In this document: piece by piece, positions 32,681 through 45,007 of the stretch
Layout: the number at the start of each line of letters is the position of its first letter
Position numbering within the stretch: position 1 is the first letter of the stretch
From: Phlyctochytrium arcticum
Lineage: Eukaryota; Chytridiomycota; Chytridiomycetes; Chytridiales; Chytridiaceae
Direction of reading: 5' to 3'
Length of the DNA: 64,000 nt
NCBI GenBank assembly: GCA_025602905.1
Contig: JAHLKI010000030.1
Location: 248,001 to 312,000 of the forward strand
Program-made: the position numbers and the translations under genes
Notes under the pieces: model-generated
The model's database searches: none
Told to the model about the DNA's origin: nothing
What the model saw: only the letters and a program-made list of their open reading frames with translations

Positions 32681-33660
32681 AAGCTTTGGAGATGTGTAGG
32701 CAGGAGAGAAATCTCTTCCTGTCGATTATTTTATTTTCTGCGTCAGTAAATTACAAAGTACATGTGTGTCCAAGTCCAATTTTGCAATGGCCTCCATGCA
32801 GCGGAGCGTGAAATGTTTAGTCTCGTCCATTTCCTCATTACAAACTGTACTTGCGCGATACATCTGGCGATTCATACGGCATTCGTACATGAGCAAGTCG
32901 ATGAAGGGGATCTTGATCACAAAAGTACAATCCACGACCGATACACGGCGTGTATATTCAAGAACTGGTCGCGTAGTATGATTTCGGATGCGGATCAAGC
33001 AGGACGTGTTGATCAGCGTGTTGCCGCGTGTTGATGGCCAAAGTGCGAGTTGGTGAACCGGTTGGTGAAGGTGGTTCCTCCACTTTCAACGTTTGGAATT
33101 GATAGTAGGATCTTCACACAAAGGGTAAATCCTGCGGTGGATCACTGACCGACGTTGGCCGTGCTGCAGACTTTGCAACAACTTGCTTTGCCTTATGGTA
33201 AATAATGCTTCACATATGCCTTCTTTCATCCTTATAAATGCAAGAGTGTGTAAAACAGGAGACCGCCGCGCGAACGCAACGACTCCCACTACCAAAAATT
33301 ATCCGATCACGCTGAGCCCGAAGACCCAGGTGAGCAAAGACCTCCGAACGGTTGTGCAATGTCGGGAATCCTCACTAGCCGCCGCCTGCTTGATCACGGA
33401 ACAGCCCTCGGCAGGTAAGTATGAAGAAAAAACCAGAGGGGGGCCGGGGCGACGCGTCCTTTTATACTCTGAGGGCCGTGGCTTGTACTGGAAAAACGAA
33501 AACGCGTCTGATTGGCTGGAGAATTGAGTCGCTAGGATGCACTAGTCACAGGAGCTGCCGAGTTCGGACTCGATCTCGGACGCTCTGCACGCGAAGTGGG
33601 ATGTGGGGAAGATACATAAGGAGGACCATGTAATTGGAATGAAAGTATGTACAATGAAAG
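32681..33660 (+). other. Possible small spliced gene, unresolved
   Basis: The interval between the FUN14 gene and DNAJC9 contains coding-like pieces: ATG 33034 reading MAKVRVGEPVGEGGSSTF, then a piece near 33172 (TLQQLALPYG) joining in phase across a GTAAAT...ACAG intron to NATTPTTKNYPITLSPKTQ (about 33260-33330), and ELPSSDSISDALHAKWDVG near 33552 after a CACAG acceptor. The exon chain cannot be fixed by eye and no family is recognised. A minus-strand frame at 32726-33076 is also open and cannot be excluded. Confidence 0.25.
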
Positions 33661-33688
33661 AGAGCATGGATGGGTTGTATGGACGGGA

Positions 33689-34682
33689 TTATTTGCCCTT
33701 GGTTTTTCGTTTCTTGGGTGCCCGGGCTTTCGCTTCTAACCCCGCAATCAAGTCATCCATCCGACTTTTCCCCCGTTGCTGAATCAGAGCTCGAAGCGCA
33801 TCCTCATCCCCAATATCAACACCAGGAGCCTTCTTCTTTCCGCTGCCGCCCTCATGTTTATCCCGTATCGCTTCCCAGGCTCTGGTGGCCTCCTCGGCTT
33901 CCCGCGCCGCGGCCCGTTTCCGCTTCTTGACTTCCTTGTCATCCACCTTTCGAAACTTTTTGTAATTGGCCACCTCCTCCTTCTCCACAGCTTCACGAAT
34001 GATGTCTTGGAAACGCGTGATTTCGTCTATTTCAGCTAATGGGACTCGATCCACAATGTCAAACATGTCTCCTTTGCTTTGCTCGTATGCATTCAGGATA
34101 TCAGCTCTCTCATCTTCTGAACCTATTCATAATATGTCATGTCAGCGAAGGTTTAGTGCAAGGATGGTATGCCCATATTTTACCTTTATACTGCTTGCGG
34201 AATTCCTCTATCGTCTCTTTTGTGATGCTACCCGTCCACAGCTCCCGGAAATACTCATCCCACGTCGCGTCACCCTTATCCCCAAACAACCCATCAAACT
34301 CGTCCACCGACCCCGTCTCATCATACCGTTTCCGTTTGATCGGATCACTCAAGATTTGGTAGGCGGCAACCAGTTTTTGGAATGTAGCGGTCGCTTCGGC
34401 CTTTTCTGCTTCAGATCGGGAGGCGAGTTTGTCGGGATGGTATCGTAATGCAAGCTTTCGGTAGGCTTTTTTAATTTCATCCTGGTGGAAGTTTTTTGAA
34501 TGTCAGCGGTTTGTATCAGTGTGAAGGGGATCCCAACCAACCTCGGTACAGTCTCGGGCAACATTCAATTGTTCGTAAAGATCCTTCGCGTCTTCCTGAT
34601 CACTGGTCTCGTCCACAAGGTCATCCTGCTCTGGCTCAGACTCGACCGGCTCCGGTTGTCGTTTTCTGGAAGGCCGCCCCAT
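33689..34682 (-). CDS. DNAJC9: J-domain protein, DNAJC9 type
   Basis: Three exons (34542-34682, 34184-34481, 33689-34122) encode 290 residues. An acidic N-terminus and a probable nuclear signal (RPSRKRQPE) come first, followed by the J domain at about 35-105, starting DLYEQLNVARD and containing the HPD motif (LRYHPDKLAS) needed to stimulate Hsp70. FDGLFGDKGDATWDEYFREL and TKETIEEFRKQYKGSEDE after it are typical of DNAJC9, a histone H3-H4 chaperone in animals, and not of generic DnaJ. No zinc-finger or Gly/Phe region exists. The C-terminus is a long Lys/Arg/Glu helix ending in basic residues, consistent with nuclear histone or nucleic-acid contact. Confidence 0.9.
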
Positions 34683-34958
34683 ACTGTATATATATGTTTG
34701 TTTGTCGTAGGAACAAAGTCGGAGTTTGGGCCAAAGTCTGCTCTTTGGGACAACTTCCCCTCCAGATGGATTTCACAGCCGGATGTACTTTATCTCAAAT
34801 TAGGCATATTGTCAAAACCCTAACCCTCGATTTGGCGATTTGTCGGGAAATTTCCAAAGTGTTCGGAACGTTTCGCAACGATAAAAAGCAAGATCGGGAG
34901 CCCTCCACGCTCATTTCACCACCACTAGACGGCTTATCCCGCGAGAGAACACACATTC

Positions 34959-36259
34959 ATGATGACCCAGGACCAGGAAAGCAGCGGCACTAACTGGAAG
35001 AACGTCAACAACTGGTAAAGTGGATCGCCCCAATTTCCCAACTCCGCATAATATTAACGAGATAATACATTATAGGCATTGGGTGGAGAAGAACTGTATG
35101 CCATGGGCCAAAGAATACTTTAACGATCAGCTTCCTGGGACAACAGTTGAAAGCGACGGCGTCAAAGTCGAGATCAAGGAAGTGACGGATCTTTCGGGAG
35201 ATGCCGATATAAATCAGCGTAAAGGGAAGATTATCACCATCTTTGATATTGCACTGACGGTGACATGGGAGGGTAAGATGCTGCTGTAATAGCATGTTCC
35301 TAATTTGAATGCTTATCGGATCTTGTTGTTATGCGCAGGCACGGTCGGTGAATCGCTTACGAAGGGAAAGGTCGTCATCCCAGAGTACATGCACGACACT
35401 GATCCAGACGATATCGTGGTATGTTGATACATTTACTCCACGCGGCACTGCGGGATAATACTAAAGATAATATTTAGTTTGATGTGTCTGTCGACAAGAC
35501 CAACCTGCAGAGCGACAAAGTCAAGGCTGTTGTAAAGAAGGACCTGACCAAAGTTTTGCGACAAAAGATGGTTCAGTTCCACAAAGATCTGAAAGAAAGT
35601 ACGTTACTTCTCAAATGTATTTTGGAGATTTGTATCCAAACTAACTTGACCATTGCAAACAGCACACCTCAAGGATGTCATCATTGCCCCCGAACACATG
35701 AAAGGTCACCCCGTCCTTCAAACCTACCGCCCCAAACCTCCCGCTCCAACAACCGCTTCGTCCTCATCATCCACCACATCGACGGGAGTCATTGGCGGCC
35801 TGACCGCTATTGATCAATCCATCGAGTTTGTCGCATCCGCCCACGACATTTTCGAGACCCTTCTCGACAAGCAACGCGTCCAAGCATGGACACGAGGCAA
35901 AGCCGACATTTCTCCTGAAGTCGGAAGCTCCTTTAGTCTCTTTGACGGCAACATTAGCGGAACCATTGCCGAAGTTGTGCCAGACAAGAAGATTGTGCAA
36001 AAGTGGCGGCTCAAGAGCTGGCCTGCCGGTCACTTTTCGACCGTGACCATGACCCTGGAGGAAGGTACCGACAATGTTGTCTTGAAGATTAAGCAGACGG
36101 AAGTACCCATTGGGGAAAAGGACATTACGGAGAACAACTGGAAGAACTACTACTGGAACTCGATCAAGGCTACCTTTGGGTAAGTTCGTTGTCGCTCGCT
36201 TCTGCGCTTTCCTTGGCAAATCCCTGATCCTTTGTAACAGCTTTGGAGGTCTTTTGTAG
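34959..36259 (+). CDS. AHA1: Hsp90 co-chaperone AHA1
   Basis: Six exons (34959-35014, 35076-35272, 35339-35418, 35478-35598, 35663-36179, 36241-36259) encode 329 residues, close to human AHSA1. The N-terminal domain opens with NWKNVNNWHWVEKNCMPWAK and includes RKGKIITIFDIALTVTWEG, matching AHA1 proteins. A Ser/Thr/Pro linker (TTASSSSSTT) precedes the C-terminal AHSA1 domain at about 195-325 (FETLLDKQRVQAWTRGKADI through NNWKNYYWNSIKATFG). AHA1 binds the Hsp90 middle domain and stimulates its ATPase in the cytosol. Two adjacent ATGs start the frame. The final exon codes only for GFGGLL. Confidence 0.94.
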
Positions 36260-36488
36260 ACTGCAACGTGTAATGCACTGTATATTAGTATTAGAGCACA
36301 ATCATGGTCGTAATATAAGCTTATTGTTGGTCAATGTCGCAGTCCCCTCGCCAGAGTGGTTGCACTGGTTGCAAGCGCCTGTTTGGAATCATGGCAAAAA
36401 CTACTCTCGCAATTCGGAGTCATCTCCTGGTGATCTCGTGTGAACCGCGCGTTGCCAATTTCGTGACAAGACCACCGGCAACTATGAA

Positions 36489-37223
36489 ATGTATGTCTTT
36501 GGGTTGGCAGAAGTTTGGCAGTATCGGAAACTTACATTGACGTTCCAGGGCCAAAAGCACCAAAAGCACTTCAAGTAAAGCCAAAAACTCTCCCATTCCA
36601 TCCGCCAAGCGACCAAAGGTAACGCGGGGGCCTTTCCCAATAACTCCTTCACCAGAATCACCACTAAAGCTTTTTGCCTCCAATAAAAACAGTTAGATGA
36701 TTCTGCCGTCGATTCTCCTCACTCAAGCCCCCCATCTACTCCAGGTGCAGCCCGCCCATCTGTACCTGACTACTCATCCATCAATGTAAACGCTTTCCCA
36801 AAACCGTTCAAAAATCCCCGGTTTGCGACCCCGAAAACATTCAAAAAGTTGAAGCAGATTGCGACCGCGGAAAAGGGATTGGATGTGCCTGTCAATGTAC
36901 CAACTTGTAAGTGTGCGCCCCCGGATGTCATTATTGAGTTTATTTTTTTTAATTTCCCATTAGACTGGAACATTGAGGCACCTCCCTCATTCATACCGCA
37001 GAAAAAGTACTGCGATATTACGGGTTTGGAGGTATGATGCGTAACAAGATCATGCTGAGCAGCGTTTACTCATACTAGTTACTTGATCTAGGCACCCTAT
37101 ACCGATCCCAAAACACGCTTGAGGTATCATAATTCAGACGTCTACCAGTTTATTCGGACTCTGCAACCTCCCCATATACAGTCCTATCTCGAGCTTCGCA
37201 ATGCGGCAGTCAACCTGCGTTGA
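36489..37223 (+). CDS. INO80C: INO80 complex subunit C (Ies6), YL1-C domain
   Basis: Exons 36489-36490, 36549-36618, 36693-36906, 36964-37031 and 37092-37223 sum to 486 nt (161 residues) in perfect phase. The YL1_C domain is clear at the end: IPQKKYCDITGLEAPYTDP followed by LRYHNSDVYQFIRTL, preceded by PFKNPRFATPKTFKKL. Ies6/INO80C contacts the INO80 ATPase with Arp5 in chromatin remodelling. The only frame-compatible start I find is an ATG split by the first intron: AT at 36489-36490, then G after the CCAG acceptor. Another ATG five bases upstream is out of frame. The start is therefore inferred; the C-terminal 110 residues are firm. Confidence 0.85.
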
Positions 37224-37337
37224 GCAAATTTTGTGGACAAAAGCGCATCAGATTAGAGTGACTACCAAGTGTCCTTTTATAAAAAAAATTGACCGTTTAT
37301 GATGAACAGAAAATAGAATGCAGCAGAAGATACTTTT

Positions 37338-38946
37338 TTAATTACCGCGGCCCCGACCGCGACCCCAATCTCCCCGCCCTCTGCCCCGGCCCCGACCCCA
37401 GCCCCGTCCTCGGCCTCGATCGCCGCCGTGGCCATATGATGGTGGACGAGGTGGCAAATATTGCGGTTCTTGGAAATGAGAGACTTCTGGTTCTGGTTCA
37501 CCCAATTCAATCCCCAGCTCGGCGAGTGCTTGTGATGCGCCCGGTATGCCCCACAAGAGATCTATATCCACGTCCTCCAAGTGGAACTCGTCAGCACCTT
37601 CCTCAGGGCTGGTTGCTTGGGAAGCTGCACCACTCGGCCCATTCGCAGCAGACTGAGGTGGTATTGTTGTGCTCGGTATATCAGCGCCAGCCGCTTTGGC
37701 TTCACCACTACTACCCTCCCCGCCCGCACCAGTATCGGGTACATCCAACTTTGTCTGATCTATCGTACCGCCTTCCGCAGGAGTTCTTATTCCCATAGAC
37801 TTTAGGTAGATACTCATCCAGTCTATTGGTTGGCGATCACGCATGCCGGGTTCCTGGCGCTCCTCTTGTTTCGTCACTCGGTCCACATACCGAGCTTCCT
37901 CGTGTACCAGCCGAATAACTTGATCTTCGGTCAAGTGGTCGTGAGAAAATAGACATGAGGCGCCTTTGATACAGCCGCCGCGTGCATGATGGTATACGCA
38001 AGGTTCGAGCTTCAGGTTATGCGACCACGGACATTCAGACCCTCGAATACACTGGCCAGACTTGAAGAAGCGGCAGGGCATCCGCTCGCTGGGAAGGTAT
38101 GGCTTTCCTTCGCCCGCATGGGAAAATTGACATTTGTCGCCTTGGTAGCACCGCCCCATTGGCCAGTACTCGCAGGCCACCTTTTTGGCCTTTTGGGCAT
38201 GAAACTTTTCCCGCTGGGCGGCGTGCCGTCGGGCCATTTCTTCCATGGTTGGAGGAGCCGGTTGGGGTGGATTGCGAGGGTCGAGGGTTGGTATAGGTGC
38301 AGCAGCTTTCTCCGTAAAGAGGGATGGATTTGATATTGATGTCCCAAACAAGTTTTGCAGGCGATGTAAAGGGTCGTCTTCATTCTTCATATGTTCATTC
38401 ACCCTTGCCCGTTTCTGACCATTGATTCCGGCATCATCATTCATGTTGACAAAGCCTCGCTTCCCCGGTCCTTGCTGTTCTCCCGCATAGGACCCATGTT
38501 CATGTTGGGCAACACTGTCCCCTTCAACAACATCATCAGAGAGCTCGCCGTCTTCCAGTTCGCCTTCCTCCCGATCAGGCCCTGCTCCTCCAGGAGCAGG
38601 ATTCATTGCGTGTGATAATACAGCAGCTTGACTGGGCAAACAAATGTTTTAACATATATGAATAATACCAAAATGTGACTTCTCATTTTTTTTCTTACAG
38701 TGAATTCATAAGGGCGGATGCTGACGGTGCGCTACTACTACTACTGGCGACGACCGCTCCTCCTCGTTTATCGGGTTCCATTTGGAGGATTTGGTTGTAC
38801 ATTGTATAGAAGTCTCTAATTCTTTTCTTTACAGCGGAATGGTACGGGAAAAGCAAAAGGTTGTCATCAGAATCGAGGATCCCAGTCAACGGCGGCGGCG
38901 GCAGATTTGAGGCTTTTTGTTGCCATGGTGGTGGTGGCAAAGTCAT
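37338..38946 (-). CDS. Triple CCCH zinc-finger, RGG-tailed RNA-binding protein
   Basis: Two exons (38699-38946 and 37338-38631) join in phase to about 513 residues from ATG 38946. A GELEDGEL acidic motif sits near residue 110. Three CCCH fingers follow at about 250-325: CEYWPMGRCYQGDKCQFSH, CRFFKSGQCIRGSECPWSH and CVYHHARGGCIKGASCLFSH (spacing C-x7/8-C-x5-C-x3-H). The C-terminus is a Gly/Arg tract (RGRGWGRGRGRGRG). Adjacent CCCH fingers with an acidic N-terminus recall ZC3H4/ZC3H6/ZC3H8 of animals, which act on nascent RNA, but orthology is not proven. CCCH and RGG parts predict RNA binding in the nucleus. It shares a 113-bp promoter region with CSN6. Confidence 0.88.
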
Positions 38947-39059
38947 GCACACTGGAGTGTCATCGCCCACATATACAGTACTCGAGTATACCCGCTGAAG
39001 ATCTCAAACATATTCTTGATTGGATACCCTTATCCATCCTTTACGACTCGTGTAGAAGC
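38947..39059. promoter_or_regulatory. Short bidirectional promoter
   Basis: Only 113 bp separate the inferred starts of the CCCH-finger gene (minus) and CSN6 (plus), so core promoters and both 5' leaders must share this interval or overlap coding sequence. No TATA box is visible. Confidence 0.5.
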
Positions 39060-40493
39060 ATGTCTAGCGATATGGACACCGATGAAGGCGAACGGATTGT
39101 CAGTAGCGCACCGTCAGCATCCGGCCTGATCATCACACTGTAAGATTTTCACGCAATTAGAAGTGGGAAACACACGTCAGAAATGTTTACCTCAGTTGTC
39201 CAGTCATCCTCTAGTCATCATGAACATGTCAGATCAATGGACTCGCACAAAGATGCAGACGAGCAATCCCAACCCTCAAGGTGTGCAGCTACTTTGTTGC
39301 AGAAGGCGGCGGATCATAGAGAAAAAACTTACCCGCCAATAACGAATGACAGTGATTGGAGCATTATTGGGAATACAGACGGGACGAGAGATTGAGATTT
39401 TTGACTCTTTCGAGTTGCCATTTACGGATGTAGAGGGGAGTCTTGTTATCGACAAAGCCTATTTTGCGCAAAAGCAGGAGCAACGTATGTCAAACTGAAG
39501 ACTATCCGATGTGAAAATACGGTCAAACTCACTTGCTGTAGACAGTCAAGCAGGTGTTTCCAAAATTTGAGCTTATGGGCTGGTACTCCACAGGCAGTAA
39601 CCCAAGCGCACAAGATGTTGTGCTGCACCAGCAGGTTCGTTTGCCACCATTACAGCCCCTATGGTGGGCAAGCGACTTACATTTTTTCCCAAGGTTACGG
39701 AATTCAATGAAAGCCCACTGTTTTTACAACTGAACCCGGTCGCCCCAGCAAACTCCAAAGAGTTTCCAATCTCCATATACGAACCCAATTTGACAGCACA
39801 TGCCCAGCTCACATTCACCAAATCGCAATACAAGATTGAGACGGGAGAAGCTGAGCGTATAGCAGTAGATCACGTAGCTCATATCAAGAATGAAACATCA
39901 GAAAAGACGTCCACGTGTAAGTTCAACAAGGTTTAGGTATTGTTAGCGTCGTGCGTTGACTCTTTGGTAGTGACTGCAGCCCTTGTGGGTCAGAAAAATG
40001 CCATCAAGATGCTTCACTCCCGGGTCCAAATCATTTGCCATTACGTGAATGATGTCCGTTCCGGTAAATTTGGATACACGAACATGAAAAAGATTTGCCA
40101 TAACCTGAGCAATTCCTTTTTCAGGTTCGCTGCCTATGGATCACAATGTTATGCGACAAATTTCAAGTCTGACATCCCGGTTGCCGACCATTGAAAGCCC
40201 GGACTTTGGCAAAGAGGTCCTGATGGTATGTTTGTCACCTATAATGCCCTAACCCACGACACAAAACTAAAGTTTCGCACACCAGGACTTTACAGATGTC
40301 TTACTCATGTCATATCTGGCTTCAATAACAAGAGGCACCCACTCGGTCGCTGAGGTATGACTGATCATACCGTGAATGCGGTAAAAGTCTGATTCATGAA
40401 TTCTTGGGCAAAAAGGTATCAGAAAAGTTCAACATTATCGGACCAAAAAGACCAGCATCGCACACGCGAGGACTTGGAGCATACCTCGGATGA
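39060..40493 (+). CDS. CSN6: COP9 signalosome subunit 6
   Basis: Nine exons (39060-39139, 39204-39280, 39353-39484, 39546-39634, 39694-39916, 39971-40063, 40125-40225, 40286-40354, 40416-40493) join in phase to 313 residues, near the 327 of human CSN6. The MPN domain begins HPLVIMNMSDQWTRTK; IGALLGIQTGREIEIFDSFE and LFLQLNP follow. The catalytic HxH of JAMM proteases is absent, as expected for CSN6, which is a non-catalytic MPN subunit beside CSN5. AEERIxVDHVA-type sequence (EAERIAVDHVAHI) and NAIKMLHSRVQII are diagnostic. The complex removes NEDD8 from cullins and acts in nucleus and cytosol. Confidence 0.92.
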
Positions 40494-40604
40494 GGTCATA
40501 TCCCTTCTCACCCCGTCGCTCCAAAACACAAGACAAAATTATGTAAAGCAAAAAAGTACTATGATACAGGTGAAAGGGGCGTTCCATCCGCTATCCAACG
40601 TTCG

Positions 40605-43600
40605 TTATGAAAGTCCTGATTGCCGCTGATCCTCAAGCTCGCTTAGCCGGCATTTGAGTTCCTGTAAATAAATCAGTCATACGGATCATTCAAAAGCATT
40701 TTGCTTCGCGTGCAAACCTTATAACGGGCATAATCATCTTCCACGGGCGCTCGGTCTTCAGATGTTTTGAGCGGTCGCCCATGCTTCTCCAGAAAGTCTT
40801 CCTGGTATTGGTGCAAATTCATTTGCAACAATTTCTTCTCATATTTTAGCCTGAGGAACCTGATTGCGAAACATGAGTTGTCCAGTTCATCACTGCCTTC
40901 TGTCGAACTTACTCGTCTTGATCTGATGGACTCGTGGATGTCTCACTGGGAGCTTTGCTCGACTCTGGTATGGACTGGCTTTGACGATATATATTGAGGG
41001 CGCAGTATCGCCCATACAATTCACGGATCTGGGCCTTTTGCTCAGCAGTCGCTGCACCTCCCGCTTTGGATTGTCCCTTTAGGTTGGCAATTTGCTGTTT
41101 TAACGCGTTTATTTCTGCCGTCGCCTCAGATGCTGGTAGGGAATGGACAGATGTGTCTGGAGCTGGGGTGATTGGAGTAGTTGACGGATATGCTGGTGAA
41201 GGGGGCGACAGCTCTACAAAAACAAAAATTTCATTCAATAAAATGTGAGGTTTGGTTCACTGAAAGTGGTACACCTACTTTTCAGCATGGCTTGCAGCTC
41301 TCGATAGCGTGATATATTGGCGTGCAAGTCTGGGCCAGTATTTCCCGCGGCTTTGGCATCTTTGATTTTGTGATATAGGGTTTTTATTTCGGCCCGTATG
41401 GCATGCTCGGATGCCGGTGAGCCGCTGATCTGAGGTACAGAGGGTGTAGGGGTATCTGCTGGGACTTTACGCGTCGCTTGACTACTCAATAAAGTTTAGA
41501 GAACGATGCGTGGGGTTTTCACTCATGGTCTTACTGTGAAACAGAAGATGGCGCAGTCTTAGGTAGTGCGATAAAGGGTGTTACTGCTGATGAGCGCTTA
41601 TGACCAGAATCGGCTGGCGCGGTCTTGATTGTTGTCTCATTGTTGTGATTTTGCGGCCATAGCGGGGTGACGGGGGTAAACGGTAGGGCACTAGGCTCCG
41701 GTCTCAAATCGATCGGTCGCGTCGGTGGCGACGTATGAAACCGCCTATTGGCAGAGGAAGCGGTAGGTCGAATCAGGGTTGGTCGGGTGTTTGCTGCTGC
41801 GGGCAGTGGGGTAGGAGCAGGAGTGACGGGTTTTGCGGTGGTATTGACTTTAAGCCCCGTCCGGCGGCGCTCCCCCAGTTTGGGGCTTTGACCGGGTGAC
41901 GATGAAGCACTGTTGATCCCTGTCCCGTGTATGGCCGCCTCGGACATTCTTTTGCTACAGAAGTCCTTCATCAGCTAAAAGGTTCTATGTGTCAGGAAAA
42001 ATGTCCAGCACACACCTTTTTGTCTCGCCGGCTTCGGACGCCTGAATCGTATCTGGCTGGTCAAGAGCAGGATGCGGAGGCGCAAGAGCGTGCGTGTCGA
42101 GGTTGTCATCCGGCAACCTTGAGATCGTAACCGTTTTCGGACCGGGTGGCAAGGGCGCTGGTCGGGATGGTGCTGCGCGCGACGCAATCCTACCGTTTCC
42201 GTCGGGTTCGGCATCAGATACTTCGCTTTCCGACGGATCAGCCGACTCGGAAATACTGGCTGTCTCCTCAATTTGAACGCTACTATCCTGGTCGGTCTCA
42301 ATCTCACTTTCGGTGGCTGACTCGTTCATGGAAATCTCGCTAGAGTACTGTGACGTGTTTGATGTCCCGTCTCCGCCATTCCAGCTCCGTACATCGCTGG
42401 TTGTCATATCATCACTGCTCATCGTGGGCAAGAGAAATGATACTGATTTTCGCTTGCTGGCGGTATTCAGCGCTTGAAGTGAGTTGGCAGAGGACGTGGA
42501 TGGTCGGTGCGGAGGAGAATCTCTGCCTATGCCCGCTAGTGGTTGGGTATAAATAAGCTGGTCATTCTCTATTATCTCAATATGTGGCGTATCCGCCGGG
42601 ACTGGACGAGATGCAGGGAGTTGCGATGGTACTTGTGGTAGGAGCCTCGGGTCCTTTGAATAGGCGTTAAGAGCCAAATCCTCTAAGCAGTATCACGCTA
42701 GAAATTACCTTTATTGCATCTACAGCCGCCCGACTCTCTGGTACATCTAAGTTGACCTTCAAATCCTGTCGACCTGTCTCGACCAATGGACGATCAGTAT
42801 CGGCTGTAGTCACCCCACTTTTCTTCTTGCCAGGAGCGGCGGCCCTCGGACTCGTCAACACCCTTTTCGAAGGGTTCAATGCATGGGTATCGCTGTCCGA
42901 TGATGATGAGCGAGCAGACTGTGAAGAAGCACTGGACGCCTCCCCCTCCTCGCCGTCATTCTGGAGGTTGTTGGTAATGCTGAACTCTGTTTCCTTGGGC
43001 ACTCCATATTCCGTTGGTACCGGAAATCGCGTCTATTTTGAATGTCAGTCCCGGTTCACACACTGGGAAGAGCTAGCCAGACCTTGATTTCTCGCGCAAG
43101 AATGTCTTGGTTGGACAGTAGTCGGGGGTCAGAAGATGATCGGGCTCGTCCCACAACCGCGTCAGTAGAGGCAGCTTTAGATTTCTGGATATGTTTTGCC
43201 AAAAACGAGTCAATATCGCGCTGAGATATGTACCAGAGTTTTTTTTTACCTCGCCAACAGTATTGCCACGCTTTCGATTCATCAGTTTACTGAGCATACT
43301 ACGCTCTAGTCGTGGACTGCCCTCAAATGAGCTGCGCAATAGTTGGTTTTAGCGAAAAAGCACTTTAGTCCAAAAGTAAGTTACCTTCGCGGAGCAGAGT
43401 CCATGCTGCTCACACTACCACTATCCGAATTATTGTCGGAATCCAAATCGGGCGCTTCCCGGCTTTGCAAAATCTTTTGTTGAGCAGCTTCCTCTTGCCC
43501 TGCTTTCTGCGTGGCGGCCGCTTGCATGGCCCGTCGATCATCTTTGAAAAGATCCTCATCGTCCTTTATTTCCCAAAAGAAAAAGTAAAAAAAAAGTATG

Positions 43601-44582
43601 AAATCTCCCAGTTAGTACCTCTCATTAACATATGGGAAAAAGAAAAAAATGGACCATAAAGAAAAAAAGAAATTGTCCGTTAACTTCCAAACGTACCAGT
43701 CACCTACCGCCCCAAAGACACTACTATAATTCTCTAGTAGAAACGACATAACTTTTGTCACCACCAGTGTTTCCGCAAAATAGGATGCCTGGTCGGCAGT
43801 AGATAACCCGCCGCCGGGGGGTTGAAGTCGGGGTTCGGAAGGGCAGCGAAAGACGTTGATGGCAAAAACGACGGATAAGTTGGAAATAGACATTTTGTTG
43901 AGGTCCTCGTTGGCGGATACTTTGAGGAGATACCGGAAGAGGTAACGGATGCATTTGAGGTGGAGGGGGGGAAGGGTTGATAGGGTTAAGCGAAGGTCTT
44001 CCGATGAACCTGGTGAAAAAAGTTATGCTCTTCAGTCAGTAATCTGCTGGCATTTTTGGCAACATGCCGCCAACGAACCCGCCGATTGCATGATTTTATC
44101 GTAGAACGTCTCGGGAATAAGTGCTTCAGGGAGTTCCCGGATCCATTGCTTGAACAGACTAGCCACAGCCGAAATATCCGCATCCGACACATCACTGAAA
44201 TTGACCACCCCCGCTTTATAAGAAAAAAACTGGTATAAATTTCACAAGAACTCCTATACATTTCTTCATGTCTTACTTTTCTCAATCCGTTCACGAATAT
44301 CCTTGACAGCCTTTCCCGATCCAGCCAAGCGAAAAATGCCCTCCGTAGCCAAAGCTATGATTCCCCAAATACAAAAAGAGTAAGACACTCACTTTCGTTA
44401 ATTAAATTGAGAAGACATTAAGTACCCTTTTCCGTGCTCAAAAACCGGACAAATTCTCGCAGGATAGTCGGTACAGTTGCCTCTGGGTCCAGCACTTGGT
44501 CGCGCGCGAGCAGACTCTCCAGTGATGTGGCAAACACTTGTGGAGACACTGCCGATGAAAACCGACGTAGAAATTTCTTCAT
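40605..44582 (-). CDS. RhoGAP protein with FAM13-like C-terminal domains
   Basis: A long minus-strand gene of about 14 exons and roughly 1,050 residues. The start is ATG 44582 (MKKFLRRFSSAV). A RhoGAP domain fills the first 250 residues: VPTILREFVRFL, the arginine finger in TEGIFRLAGSGKAV, LFKQWIRELPEALIP, LSTLPPLHLKCIRYLFRYL and NKMSISNLSVVFA. A long Ser/Pro-rich disordered middle follows. The end has two related helical segments, one near 41300-41480 and one at 40690-40860 (YQEDFLEKHGRPLKTSEDR then EDDYARYKELK), resembling the C-terminal repeats of animal FAM13A/B. RhoGAPs switch off Rho-family GTPases. One joint (41950-42010) was solved by an intron with GTGTGT donor and CTGTAG acceptor; other exon edges are approximate. 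Confidence 0.82.
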
Positions 44583-45007
44583 TGCTTTTTTCTTTAATGT
44601 GGAAAGACTATCTGCCAAGTTATTGTTTATTTTCGTTGGCCAAAATGTGAACTCTGGTAGGTTTGCTTCAATGGGCTACGTAAGCGATGGGAACGGGACG
44701 CGACGCGTGAGATTGACAGTCTCTTCACAAAATCATTCCTCGCCCATCCATTTTCTCCGAATAAAATGTATGGACCAACACTGATCATTCCTATGTACCC
44801 CGCAAGTACTTTGTAATGAGGAAACGGAGGAGACTATATTTCACGGTCCATCTATAAAGGTGGGCATTGGATTTTTGACCTTGCACGCCTGCATTACTCT
44901 GCCATGCCACGACGGACGAAATCTTCGAAATCAAAGTATACGCATAAACGAAATGATAATTTAAAATGAAAAAGTAATATGTGCAAAGATGACAGGGGAT
45001 CAAAGCC

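Noticed and set aside
36380..36570. Selenocysteine TGA in a frame upstream of INO80C
   Set aside because: The frame has no selenoprotein motif and no start; it is explained as 5' leader of INO80C.
37338..38639. CCCH-finger gene starting at a TTG at 38639
   Set aside because: The bases before it form a CCCAG acceptor, and an upstream exon joins in phase, so the start is further upstream.
39917..39946. A 30-nt ultra-short intron in CSN6
   Set aside because: Using the next acceptor (39970) gives a normal 54-nt intron, correct phase and better fit to the family (STLTAALVGQKNAIK).
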